From the NCBI RefSeq assembly GCF_001676705.1, contig NZ_CP016170.1, forward strand, positions 806,001 through 870,000: a stretch of DNA of 64,000 nucleotides, in the 5' to 3' direction. Below, one piece after another: positions 25,630-34,112 of this stretch. A model generated the notes under the pieces. That model saw only the letters and a program-made list of their open reading frames with translations. It did not search any database and was not told where the DNA came from. The stretch comes from Bordetella bronchialis. Its GTDB lineage: Bacteria; Pseudomonadota; Gammaproteobacteria; Burkholderiales; Burkholderiaceae_B. Both the position numbers and the translations under genes were made by a program. How positions within the stretch are numbered: position 1 is the first letter of the stretch; each line of letters begins with the position of its first letter.

Positions 25630-26322
25630 ATGTTCACTGTTTCCGGCCTGGTTTCGGGGTATGGGCAAAGCCGCGTGATCCACGGCGTGGACCTGGGCGT
25701 GGCCAAGGGCGAGATCGTCGCCGTCATGGGGCGCAACGGCATGGGCAAGACCACCCTGTTCAAGACCATGATGGGCGTGCTGCCGGCGATGCAGGGCAAG
25801 GTCGGCGTGGACGGCGTGGATATATCCGCCATGGAAAGCTTCCAGCGCGTGCGCAGCGGGGTGGCCTACGTGCCGCAGGGACGGATGATCTTTCCGACCT
25901 TGACCGTGGAGGAGAACATCCGCACGGGCCTGCCCGGCCGGGCGCTGCGCGACCCCATTCCGGACGACATCTATGCCCTGTTCCCGGTGCTGCACGAGAT
26001 GCGGCGCCGCCGCGGCGGCGACCTGTCCGGCGGCCAGCAGCAGCAGCTGGCGATCGCGCGGGCGCTGGTGACCGGGCCCAAGGTGCTGCTGCTGGACGAG
26101 CCCACCGAGGGCATCCAGCCCTCCATCATCAAGGACATCGCCCGCACGCTGCTGGAGATCCGCAAGCTCAAGGATCTGGCCATCGTGGTGTCAGAGCAGG
26201 TGCTCAGCTTCACCATGCAGATCGCCGACCGGCTGATCGTCATCGACAAGGGGCGCTTCGTGCACGAGGACGCGCGCGACCAGGTCGACGAGCGGACCAT
26301 CAGCCGCTATCTGTCCGTTTAA
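25630..26322 (+). CDS. urtE: Urea ABC transporter ATP-binding protein UrtE
   Basis: A 230-residue LivF-type ATPase with Walker A GRNGMGKTT, signature LSGGQQQQLAIARAL, Walker B VLLLDEPTEGIQPS, and the family's Q loop VPQGRMIFPTLTVEEN. The start at 25630 follows a GGAG site; a gap of 23 bp separates it from urtD. It is followed by fmdA, so the transporter is probably wired to amide as well as urea use. Confidence 0.92.
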   Translation: MFTVSGLVSGYGQSRVIHGVDLGVAKGEIVAVMGRNGMGKTTLFKTMMGVLPAMQGKVGVDGVDISAMESFQRVRSGVAYVPQGRMIFPTLTVEENIRTGLPGRALRDPIPDDIYALFPVLHEMRRRRGGDLSGGQQQQLAIARALVTGPKVLLLDEPTEGIQPSIIKDIARTLLEIRKLKDLAIVVSEQVLSFTMQIADRLIVIDKGRFVHEDARDQVDERTISRYLSV

Positions 26323-26366
26323 GGCCTGCCCACAGGCCCAGGTTCCGTCAACCAAAGGAGCAAGCC

Positions 26367-27596
26367 ATGCCCGAAACCCTGATCAAGGTCGACCTCGCGC
26401 AATCGCCTTACGAGAACGAGAACATCCACAACCGCTGGCACCCGGATATTCCCATCGCGGCGTGGGTGAAGCCCGGTGACGACTTCGTGCTGGAAACCTA
26501 TGACTGGACCGGCGGCGCCATCAAGAACGACGACAGCGCGGACGACGTGCGGGACGTGGATCTTTCCACCGTGCATTTTCTGTCCGGTCCGGTCGGGGTG
26601 GAGGGGGCGGAGCCCGGGGACCTGCTGGTGGTCGACTTCCTGGATATCGGCGCCAAGCCCGAGAGTCTGTGGGGATTCAACGGGTTCTTCAGCAAGAAAA
26701 ACGGCGGCGGATTCCTGACCGAACACTTCCCGCAGGCGCAGAAGTCCATCTGGGACTTCGAAGGCATGTTCACGCGCTCGCGGCACGTGCCGGGCGTGCG
26801 CTTCGCCGGCCTGATCCACCCCGGCCTGATAGGTTGCCTGCCGGACCAGGCCATGCTCGATACCTGGAACAAGCGCGAGCAGGCGCTGATCGACACCAAT
26901 CCCACGCGTGTGCCGCCGCTGGCCAATCCGCCGGCACCCCGGACGGCCCACCTGGGCAGACTGCAGGGCGCGGCGCGCGACAAGGCCGCGGCCGAGGGCG
27001 CGCGTACCGTGCCCCCGCGCGAGCATGGCGGCAATTGCGATATCAAGGATTTGTCGCGCGGCTCGCGGGTGTTCTTCCCCGTCTATGTCAAGGGCGGCGG
27101 CCTGTCGGTGGGCGACCTGCATTTCTCCCAGGGCGACGGCGAGATCACCTTTTGCGGCGCCATCGAAATGGCGGGCTGGATCCACATGCGCGTGTCGCTG
27201 ATCAAGGGCGGCATGGCCAAGTACGGCATCCGGAACCCGATATTCAAGCCCAGCCCGGTCACGCCCAACTACAAGGACTACCTGATCTTCGAGGGCATTT
27301 CCGTGGACGAGGGCGGCGGCCAGCATTACCTGGATGTGCATATCGCCTACCGCCAGGCCTGCCTGAATGCCATCGAGTACCTGAAGAAGTTCGGCTATTC
27401 CGGCGCGCAGGCCTATTCCATCCTGGGTACCGCGCCGGTGCAGGGGCATATCAGCGGCGTCGTGGATATCCCCAATGCCTGCGCCACGCTGTGGCTGCCG
27501 ACCGAGATCTTCGAATTCGACATACAGCCTTCGGCCAGCGGCCCGGTGAAGGCGGTAAGCGGCGGCGTGGACATGCCGCTGTCCCCGGATCTTTGA
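26367..27596 (+). CDS. fmdA: Formamidase FmdA
   Basis: A 409-residue member of the FmdA/AmdA formamidase-acetamidase family, at the usual length. Marks include HNRWHPDIP near the N-terminus, VKPGDDFVLETYDWTGG, VHFLSGPVGVEGAEPGDLLVVD, HGGNCDIKDLSRG, and FSQGDGEITFCGAIEM. It hydrolyses formamide to formate and ammonia in the cytoplasm. It lies directly after urtE (44 bp) with its own AAGGAG site. Together with the transporter it makes a short-amide nitrogen-acquisition operon. Confidence 0.93.
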   Translation: MPETLIKVDLAQSPYENENIHNRWHPDIPIAAWVKPGDDFVLETYDWTGGAIKNDDSADDVRDVDLSTVHFLSGPVGVEGAEPGDLLVVDFLDIGAKPESLWGFNGFFSKKNGGGFLTEHFPQAQKSIWDFEGMFTRSRHVPGVRFAGLIHPGLIGCLPDQAMLDTWNKREQALIDTNPTRVPPLANPPAPRTAHLGRLQGAARDKAAAEGARTVPPREHGGNCDIKDLSRGSRVFFPVYVKGGGLSVGDLHFSQGDGEITFCGAIEMAGWIHMRVSLIKGGMAKYGIRNPIFKPSPVTPNYKDYLIFEGISVDEGGGQHYLDVHIAYRQACLNAIEYLKKFGYSGAQAYSILGTAPVQGHISGVVDIPNACATLWLPTEIFEFDIQPSASGPVKAVSGGVDMPLSPDL

Positions 27597-27629
27597 TCCT
27601 GGCCAGAGCCACCTATCCGGAGACGCGAG

Positions 27630-27965
27630 ATGCCCCTGTACGACTATTCCTGCGCACAGTGCGGCGACTTCGCCGCCATGCGGCCCATGGCGCGCTGGCG
27701 CGATCCCGCGCCTTGTCCGGAATGCGGCGCCGCCGCGCACCGCATCGTGGCGGGGGCGCCCGCGCTGGGTGCCCTGTCATCGGCGGTGCGCCGTGCCCAC
27801 GCCATGAACGAGCGCAATGCCAGCGAGCCGCGCAGCACACGCGGCGGCCATGGCATGAACTGCGGCTGCTGCGGCGGCACCGCGCGTTCCGGTGGCAAGA
27901 CGCGGCGCACGGCGGACGGCGGCAAGACATTTGCCGACAGCCGTCCCTGGATGATCGGCCACTGA
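27630..27965 (+). CDS. fmdB: FmdB-type zinc ribbon protein
   Basis: A 111-residue protein opening with the FmdB signature PLYDYSCAQCGDF and a second pair in CPECGAAAHRIV, a four-cysteine zinc ribbon at residues about 8-32. The C-terminal half contains a further CGCCGG motif. FmdB proteins are proposed regulators or accessory factors of formamidase; the mechanism is not settled. It is the last gene of the urt-fmd operon. Confidence 0.9.
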   Translation: MPLYDYSCAQCGDFAAMRPMARWRDPAPCPECGAAAHRIVAGAPALGALSSAVRRAHAMNERNASEPRSTRGGHGMNCGCCGGTARSGGKTRRTADGGKTFADSRPWMIGH

Positions 27966-28096
27966 ACGGTCCCGCGCATCCATAAGCTTTCCTCATTCAA
28001 GGATTGGACGACCTGCATTGATCCGCCGGCGCGGCCTGCCTACAGTACGCCCTGCTTCCCTATCGCCGGGGAAGGGCGCGCAAGGAGGCCGCGACG

Positions 28097-28885
28097 ATGC
28101 TGCGTTTCGATCCCAATCTACGATGGATGTACACCGAACTGCCGATGCTGGACCGCTACCGCGCCGCGGCGCGTGCCGGCTTCCGGGGCGTGGAGGTGGC
28201 CTTCCCGTACGAGTACTCCGCCCGCCAGATCGCCGACCTGCTGGGTGAGAACGGCCTGCGGCTGGTGCAGGTGCTGACGCCCTGCGACTGGGCCGCGGGC
28301 GAGCGCGGTATCGCCGCGCTGCCCGGCCGCGAGGACGACTTCCGCCGCAGCGTGGACGTGGCCGTGGCCTACGCCGTCCAGGTCGGCAAGCCCATGATCC
28401 ACGCCATGGCCGGCAACGTCCCGGCCGGCACGGACCGCGCCCGCTGCCGCGAGACCTTCCTGCGCAACCTGGAGTACGCCGCGCCCCTGTTGGCCGGCGA
28501 GGGGCTGACCCTGATCCTGGAACCCTGTTGCCGGGCCCGCTTCGCCGATTACTTCTACAGCCGTATCGACGAGGGCGTCGCGCTGATCGAGGCCCTGGGC
28601 CAGCCCAATGTGAAGCTGTGCTTCGACACCTTCCACGTGCAGATGGAAGAGGGCAACCTGACGAATACCCTGCGCGCCGCGTGGCCGCATATCGGCCATG
28701 TGCAGATCGGCAATGCGCCCGGCCGCCATCAGCCGGGGCCCGGGGAGATCCATTTCCCCTTCTTCTTCTCGCAGCTCGAACAACTGGGCTGGGACCGCTG
28801 GGTGGGCTGCGAGTTCGAGCCCACCGGGCCCACCGACGACTGCCTGGAATGGGGCGAGCCCTACGGCATACGCCGCCCCGCGTGA
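28097..28885 (+). CDS. Hydroxypyruvate isomerase-like TIM-barrel protein
   Basis: A 262-residue member of the xylose-isomerase-like TIM-barrel family, close to Hyi/OtnI. It shows NLRWMYTELPMLDRYRAAARAGFRGVEV at the N-terminus, LILEPC (metal-binding Glu), NVKLCFDTFHVQ, IGHVQIGNAPGRHQPGPGEI, and a closing WVGCEFEPTG with the second Glu. These match hydroxypyruvate isomerase metal and substrate residues. The adjacent Rieske oxygenase starts 33 bp after it, so the real substrate may be an unrelated keto compound. GGAGG precedes the start. Confidence 0.82.
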   Translation: MLRFDPNLRWMYTELPMLDRYRAAARAGFRGVEVAFPYEYSARQIADLLGENGLRLVQVLTPCDWAAGERGIAALPGREDDFRRSVDVAVAYAVQVGKPMIHAMAGNVPAGTDRARCRETFLRNLEYAAPLLAGEGLTLILEPCCRARFADYFYSRIDEGVALIEALGQPNVKLCFDTFHVQMEEGNLTNTLRAAWPHIGHVQIGNAPGRHQPGPGEIHFPFFFSQLEQLGWDRWVGCEFEPTGPTDDCLEWGEPYGIRRPA

Positions 28886-28918
28886 ACCCCCGACCCCCTA
28901 CACGCCGATAGACTAGCC

Positions 28919-30229
28919 ATGCTGACCGCCGCCGATAACGACCTGCTTACGCTGACCGGCCCCGACCGACCCATGGGGCAGTACTTCCGCCGCTACTGGC
29001 AGCCGGTCGCGCTGTCGCGCGAACTGCCGGAGCCGGACGGGCCGCCCATACGCGTGCAAATCATGGGCGAGCAGTTGCTGGCCTTCCGCGATACCCGCGG
29101 ACGGGTCGGGCTGGTGGAGCCCGTGTGTCCGCATCGCGGCGCGGACCTGTACTACGGCCGCAACGAGGACTGCGGCCTGCGCTGCGTCTTCCATGGCTGG
29201 AAGTTCGGGGTCGACGGCAAGGCCATGGACCTGCCCAACGTCGCGCCGGATTCCAACTACCACAAGACCATGGCCATCAAGGCCTATCCTACCCGCGAAT
29301 TCGGCGAGATCGTTTGGGCCTATCTGGGGCCGGTGCCGCAGGACGGTACGCTGCCGGAGGTGCCGCGGCTGGAGTTCGGCACGCTGCCCGCCAGCCGCCG
29401 CTACGTGACCAAGAAACGGCAGGAGTGCAACTGGGCCCAGGCGCTGGAAGGGGCGCTGGATACCTCGCACTTTTCCTTCCTGCACATGCCGGCGCCGAAC
29501 GTCCCGTCCAACGACAATGCCGATGCGCCGGCCGACGAAAGGCGGCTGGCCTGGATACGGCGCGATCCCATGCCGCGGTTCTCCATCCTGGATCACGAGG
29601 TGGGATTCGTGGTGGGCGGGGCGCGGCGCGCCGACGGGCAGGATATCTACTGGCGCACGGCGCAGTTCGCGCTGCCGTCGCACAGCACCACGCCTTCCAC
29701 CTTGCCGGGCGAAAACTACTTCGGCTACACCTTCGTGCCCATCGACGACCATGCCTGCTGGATCTACACCTACGTGTGGAACCCGGAGCGGGACCTGACG
29801 CCCGCGGAAATCGCCCAGCTCAAGGGCGGGCACGGCGTGGTGGCCGAGGTGGACGAACGCTTCATCCCGCTGCGCAACCTGTCCAACGGCTACCTGCTGG
29901 ACCGGCAGGAACAAAAGCACAAGACCTATACCGGCGTGCGCGGCGTGGCGGAACAGGACGCGATGATCCAGGAAAGCCAGGGCCGCATCGCCGACCGCAC
30001 CCGCGAACACCTGACCGCCACGGACGCCGCCATCGTGCGCTTGCGCCGCACGCTGCTGGCGGGCGCGCGCGCCCTGGCGCAGGGAACGGAGCCGCGGGCG
30101 CCCTGGTGCCACGAGGCCTATCGCCTGCGTTCCGGCAGCTGGGTCGCCAGCGAAGGGCGGTCGTTCGAGGACATCATGCAGGAACGTTTCGGCAGTATTA
30201 CCGGCCGCGTCGAGCAGGCAGACGCCTGA
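28919..30229 (+). CDS. Rieske non-heme iron oxygenase, large subunit (cluster 1)
   Basis: A 436-residue aromatic-ring-hydroxylating oxygenase of the phthalate-4,5-dioxygenase-like group (single large subunit, no small subunit gene). The Rieske ligands are Cys70, His72, Cys89 and His92 (CPHRG and CVFHGW). The catalytic domain has E177-x3-D181-x2-H184-x4-H189 (ALEGALDTSHFSFLH), giving the bridging Asp and two iron His. It would hydroxylate or demethylate an aromatic acid. The partner reductase is at 31284, two genes on. Confidence 0.88.
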   Translation: MLTAADNDLLTLTGPDRPMGQYFRRYWQPVALSRELPEPDGPPIRVQIMGEQLLAFRDTRGRVGLVEPVCPHRGADLYYGRNEDCGLRCVFHGWKFGVDGKAMDLPNVAPDSNYHKTMAIKAYPTREFGEIVWAYLGPVPQDGTLPEVPRLEFGTLPASRRYVTKKRQECNWAQALEGALDTSHFSFLHMPAPNVPSNDNADAPADERRLAWIRRDPMPRFSILDHEVGFVVGGARRADGQDIYWRTAQFALPSHSTTPSTLPGENYFGYTFVPIDDHACWIYTYVWNPERDLTPAEIAQLKGGHGVVAEVDERFIPLRNLSNGYLLDRQEQKHKTYTGVRGVAEQDAMIQESQGRIADRTREHLTATDAAIVRLRRTLLAGARALAQGTEPRAPWCHEAYRLRSGSWVASEGRSFEDIMQERFGSITGRVEQADA

Positions 30230-30287
30230 GCGCAACTTCGCGAGCGTCCACAGAGGCGCCGCATCGCATCCATCCCGAGGAGACACT

Positions 30288-31256
30288 ATGAAAACCCTGA
30301 TGCGTGGTCTTTGCGCCGGCCTGGCGCTGGCCTTCGCCGCCTGTGCCGGCGCGGCGGGCTATCCCGACAAGCCCATCCGCCTGATCGTGCCCTATGCCGC
30401 GGGCGGCTCCACCGACAGTACCGCGCGCCTGGTCGCCAAGGGCCTGGCCGAACGCCTGGGGCAGCCGGTGGTGGTGGAGAACCGCGCCGGCGCGGGCGGC
30501 ATGATAGGGCAGGATCTGGTGGCCAAGGCGCCGGCGGACGGCTACACGCTGTTGCTCAGCGCCGCGGGGCCTTTGACGGTGACCCCGCATGCCTATGAAA
30601 AAGTCCCCTACGACCCGGTGCGGGCCTTCACGCCGATCAAGCTGATCGCCAAGGCGCCGCTGGTGCTGGTGGCCAATCCCAAGCTGGGCTTCAAGAGCGT
30701 GCAGGATCTGATCGAGGCCGCGCGCAAGAATCCGGGCAAGGTGACCTATGCGTCCTTCGGCATCGGCAGCGCGGGACACCTCGCGGGCGAGCTGTTCAAG
30801 TCGCTGACGGGCGTGGACATGGTCCACGTGCCCTACAAGGGCAGCGCGCCCGGCCTGGTCGATGTGGTGGGCGGCCAGGTCAACGTGATGTTCGATGTGC
30901 TGGTGTCGGCGCTGCCGCAGGTGCAGGCGGGCAAGCTGGACGCGCTGGCCATCACGCTGGGCGAGCGGTCCCAGCTGATGCCCAATGTGCCCACCATGCA
31001 GGAAGCCGGCATCACGGGATTCGAGGCCGGTACCTGGTTCGGCCTGCTGGGGCCGGCCGGCATGCCGCCGGAGGTGGTGGCGCGCCTGTCGCAGGCGGCG
31101 GACCAGGTCCTGGCGCAGGCCGCCCTGCGCAAGGAGCTGGTCGCGCAGGGAGCCGAAGTGGCCGGCGGTTCCACCGACGACTTCCGGCGCTTTTTCCTGT
31201 CCGAGTACGACAAGTGGGGGCGCGTCGCGCGTGCCGCCGGTATCAAGGCGGGCTGA
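30288..31256 (+). CDS. TctC/Bug-type tripartite tricarboxylate transporter receptor (cluster 1)
   Basis: A 322-residue periplasmic binding protein with a signal peptide (LCAGLALAFAACAGAAG). It has the Bug marks YPDKPIRLIVPYAAGGSTDSTARL, VVVENRAGAGGMIGQDLVAKAPADGYTLL, and VHVPYKGSAPGLVDVVGGQVNVMFD. Bug proteins bind carboxylated ligands. Its place between the Rieske oxygenase and the reductase suggests it binds their aromatic substrate. No membrane partner (TctA/TctB) is nearby, as is usual for Bug genes. Confidence 0.9.
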   Translation: MKTLMRGLCAGLALAFAACAGAAGYPDKPIRLIVPYAAGGSTDSTARLVAKGLAERLGQPVVVENRAGAGGMIGQDLVAKAPADGYTLLLSAAGPLTVTPHAYEKVPYDPVRAFTPIKLIAKAPLVLVANPKLGFKSVQDLIEAARKNPGKVTYASFGIGSAGHLAGELFKSLTGVDMVHVPYKGSAPGLVDVVGGQVNVMFDVLVSALPQVQAGKLDALAITLGERSQLMPNVPTMQEAGITGFEAGTWFGLLGPAGMPPEVVARLSQAADQVLAQAALRKELVAQGAEVAGGSTDDFRRFFLSEYDKWGRVARAAGIKAG

Positions 31257-31283
31257 CCGCTCCGGTTCCGGGACAAGGCAGGC

Positions 31284-32234
31284 ATGACGATGGAAGCCCG
31301 ATTGAAGCTGCGCATCCGCGCCATCGCGCAAGAGGCCCAGGCCATCCATAGCTATGAACTGGTGGACGACGGCGGCGGCCCCTTGCCGGCTTTCACGGCG
31401 GGGGCGCACCTGACCCTGCACCTGCCGGTGGGCCTGTCGCGCTGCTATTCGCTGACCAACTGCCCCGGCGAGCGCCATCGCTATGTCATCGCGGTGAACC
31501 GGGATGCGCACAGCCGCGGGGGATCGCGCTACCTGCATGAGGCGGCGCGGGTGGGGCAGGTGCTGGCGGCCGATCCGCCGCGCAATCTGTTCGAACTGGA
31601 CGAAGCGGCGCAGGCGTCGGTGCTGATCGCGGGCGGCATCGGCATCACGCCGATACGCTGCATGATCCGGCGGCTGGAAACGCTCGGCAGGCCCTGGGAA
31701 CTGCACTATTGCGCCCGGCATCCCGGCGCCGCCGCCTACCTGGAAGAACTGCAAGGCGACCCGCGCGTGCACACCTATTTCGACGCGGTACCGTCGCCGC
31801 GCCGCCTGGATATCGCGGCCACGCTCGCGGCATTGCCCGCCGGCGCGCACGTCTATTGCTGCGGGCCGACGCCCATGCTGGAGGCCTTCCGCCTGCATGC
31901 CGCGGCGCTGCCGGCCGAGCGCGTGCATCTGGAACAGTTCGGTCCGGCCGCGGCGCCGGCCGTGGGCGAAGGCTATGCCGTGCGGCTGGCGCGTAGCGGG
32001 CGGTCCGTGCGCGTGATGCCGGGCCGCAGCATCCTGGAAACCCTGATCGAGGCCGGCCTGCAGCCGCCGCATGCCTGCGGACAGGGCGTTTGCGGCAGTT
32101 GCGAAACGGCCGTGCTGGCCGGCCGCCCGGACCACCGCGACCAGGTATTGAGCGAGGCCGAGAAAGCCGCCGGCGCCAGCATGATGATCTGCTGCTCCGG
32201 CAGCCTGGATCCGGAGCTGGTGCTGGACATGTAG
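31284..32234 (+). CDS. Phthalate-dioxygenase-reductase-like ferredoxin reductase (cluster 1)
   Basis: A 316-residue electron-transfer flavoprotein. Order: FMN/FAD-binding barrel with RCYSLTNCPGE (flavin motif R-x-Y-S), NAD-binding domain with [13 protein letters not shown] and YCCGPTPML, then a C-terminal plant-type [2Fe-2S] domain with C-x4-C-x2-C in HACGQGVCGSCETAVL and a last Cys in MMICCSGS. It passes electrons from NADH to the Rieske oxygenase encoded two genes upstream. A close paralogue sits at 59915. Confidence 0.88.
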   Translation: MTMEARLKLRIRAIAQEAQAIHSYELVDDGGGPLPAFTAGAHLTLHLPVGLSRCYSLTNCPGERHRYVIAVNRDAHSRGGSRYLHEAARVGQVLAADPPRNLFELDEAAQASVLIAGGIGITPIRCMIRRLETLGRPWELHYCARHPGAAAYLEELQGDPRVHTYFDAVPSPRRLDIAATLAALPAGAHVYCCGPTPMLEAFRLHAAALPAERVHLEQFGPAAAPAVGEGYAVRLARSGRSVRVMPGRSILETLIEAGLQPPHACGQGVCGSCETAVLAGRPDHRDQVLSEAEKAAGASMMICCSGSLDPELVLDM

Positions 32235-32244
32235 TCCGTGCCGG

Positions 32245-33141
32245 TCATTCCGCCCGCGCCATGAATTCGTGCATGAAGTCCATCAGGCTGGCCGCGGCCG
32301 GCGACAGGCTGCGGCTGCGCTTGGTGAACAGCGAGATCTGCCGGTGGATGACCGGGTCGCGCACCGGGACGCCGGCCAGGCCGTACGCGGTCAGCAGCGG
32401 CGTCGAATACGACGGCAATGCCGTCAGGCCATGGCCCCACTTCACCATGCCCAGCGCGGTGGTCAGGTAGGACACGGAATGGCTGGGATTCAGCGTCAGC
32501 GATTTCGACCACGCCAGCAGGTCGGCCTGCAGCCGCACGGTGAAGTCCAGCGGCAGGCTGATGAAGGGATGGGCCAGGGCCTGGGCCCACGTCACGCGCT
32601 TGCGGCGCGCCAGCGGGTGGTCTTGCGGGCAGATCAACTGGATGCGGTCCTGGAACAGGCGTTCCTGCACCAGGCCGGCGGGGGTGGGGCGCTGCGGCGC
32701 GACGCCGAGATCCGCTTCGTCGGCCGCCACGCGGGCCAGCACCTGCTCGTTGGGAAGATCCAGCATGCGCACCTTGATCGCGGGATAGCGCTGCGCGAAA
32801 GCGGCCAGGATCTGCGGCATCAGGGCCTGGCCGTACAGCAGCGTACAGGCCATGACCACGCTGCCGCGCTGGCGCTCGTGCAGCTGCAAGGTGTTGTTGA
32901 TGGCGGCGTCCAGGTCGTCCACGACCTTGATCGCCAGCGGATAGAACTCCGCGCCCATGGTCGAGAGCTGCATGCGGCGGCTGTTGCGGTCCAGCAGGCG
33001 GAAGCCGAGCTCGGCCTCCAGGTCGCGCAGCAGCAGGCTGAGCGCGGACTGCGTGACGTACATGCGCTTGGCCGCTTCCGTGAAGCTGCCGGCATTGACC
33101 ACATTGATGAAGGCCCGCAGCTGCTTGATCGTGACATTCAT
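32245..33141 (-). CDS. LysR family transcriptional regulator
   Basis: A 298-residue LysR protein. The helix-turn-helix is at residues about 3-60 (IKQLRAFINVVNAGSFTEAAKRMYVTQSALSLLLRDLE), followed by a normal effector domain. The start at 33141 has GGAGG 8 bp upstream. It is convergent with the Rieske-Bug-reductase unit (10-bp gap) and divergent from the FAH gene at 33230, so either may be its target. Confidence 0.88.
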   Translation of the reverse strand: MNVTIKQLRAFINVVNAGSFTEAAKRMYVTQSALSLLLRDLEAELGFRLLDRNSRRMQLSTMGAEFYPLAIKVVDDLDAAINNTLQLHERQRGSVVMACTLLYGQALMPQILAAFAQRYPAIKVRMLDLPNEQVLARVAADEADLGVAPQRPTPAGLVQERLFQDRIQLICPQDHPLARRKRVTWAQALAHPFISLPLDFTVRLQADLLAWSKSLTLNPSHSVSYLTTALGMVKWGHGLTALPSYSTPLLTAYGLAGVPVRDPVIHRQISLFTKRSRSLSPAAASLMDFMHEFMARAE

Positions 33142-33229
33142 GGGCGTGTCCCCTCCTTTTTTGCCGGGGGCCTGCCCGCGCAACCCGGCGTGCCGGCAAG
33201 CATGCCATCAATTCGACCAGGAGCAAGAC

Positions 33230-34084
33230 GTGAAACTACTGAGCTACATCCATGAAGGCCGGCCCGGCTGGGGCATGCTGGACCGCGACGGCCAGGTCGT
33301 CGACGGACAGGCATGGACGGGCGGGCGGCATGCGAGCCTGAAGTCGCTGCTGGCGGAAGGGAACGATGCGTGGCAAGGCCTGCGCGCGCCTGACCCGGCA
33401 CATCCGCGCATCGCGCTGGAGCGGCTGCGCCTGCTGCCGGTGATTCCCGATCCCGGCAAGATTCTCTGCGTGGGCCTGAACTACGAGGAACATCGGCGCG
33501 AGACCAACCGCGCGCCCACCGGCGAACCGACGCTGTTCCTGCGCGTGGCGAGCTCGCAGATCGGCCATGGCGATGCCATCGTGGTTCCGCGGGCCTCGGA
33601 CCAGGTGGACTACGAAGGCGAGATCGCGATCGTGATCGGCCGGCCGGGCCGCCATATCGCGCAGGATCGCGCCTGGTCGCATATCGCCGGCTATGCGCCG
33701 TACAACGATGTCTCGGTGCGGGACTGGCAGCAGCACACGACCCAGTGGACGCCGGGCAAGAACTTCGATGGGACCGGGGCTTTCGGGCCCTGGATGACGA
33801 CCCGCGACGAAATCGCCGACGGCGCCGAGCTCGGCCTGGAGACGCGGCTGAACGGAGCCGTCGTGCAGCGCGCCACGACCGCGCAGTTGATCTTCGATAT
33901 CCCGCGCCTGGTGCACTATGCCTCGCGCTTCACGACGCTGCAGCCGGGTGACGTCATCGTCACGGGAACCCCGGGCGGCGTCGGTTTCAAGCGCAATCCG
34001 CCCGTGTTCCTGAAGGCGGGCGACGTGGTGGAGGTGGAGGTAAGCGGCGTGGGCTGCCTGTCCAATCCCGTGCGCGGCGAATGA
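33230..34084 (+). CDS. Fumarylacetoacetate hydrolase family protein (first copy)
   Basis: A 284-residue FAH-fold enzyme. It shows KILCVGLNYEEHRRETN, the metal-binding E-x-E in DYEGEIAIVIG, the D-x-x-R-D-W pattern in NDVSVRDWQ, KNFDGTGAFGPWM, and GDVIVTGTPGGVGF. The family hydrolyses or decarboxylates 2-keto-dicarboxylates from aromatic ring cleavage. A GTG start at 33230 is chosen because AGGAG lies 6 bp before it; the frame is open further upstream inside the LysR gene. It is a paralogue of the gene at 38302. Confidence 0.85.
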   Translation: MKLLSYIHEGRPGWGMLDRDGQVVDGQAWTGGRHASLKSLLAEGNDAWQGLRAPDPAHPRIALERLRLLPVIPDPGKILCVGLNYEEHRRETNRAPTGEPTLFLRVASSQIGHGDAIVVPRASDQVDYEGEIAIVIGRPGRHIAQDRAWSHIAGYAPYNDVSVRDWQQHTTQWTPGKNFDGTGAFGPWMTTRDEIADGAELGLETRLNGAVVQRATTAQLIFDIPRLVHYASRFTTLQPGDVIVTGTPGGVGFKRNPPVFLKAGDVVEVEVSGVGCLSNPVRGE

Positions 34085-34112
34085 AAGCAGGCGCCGGCGG
34101 GCGCCGCGGCCA

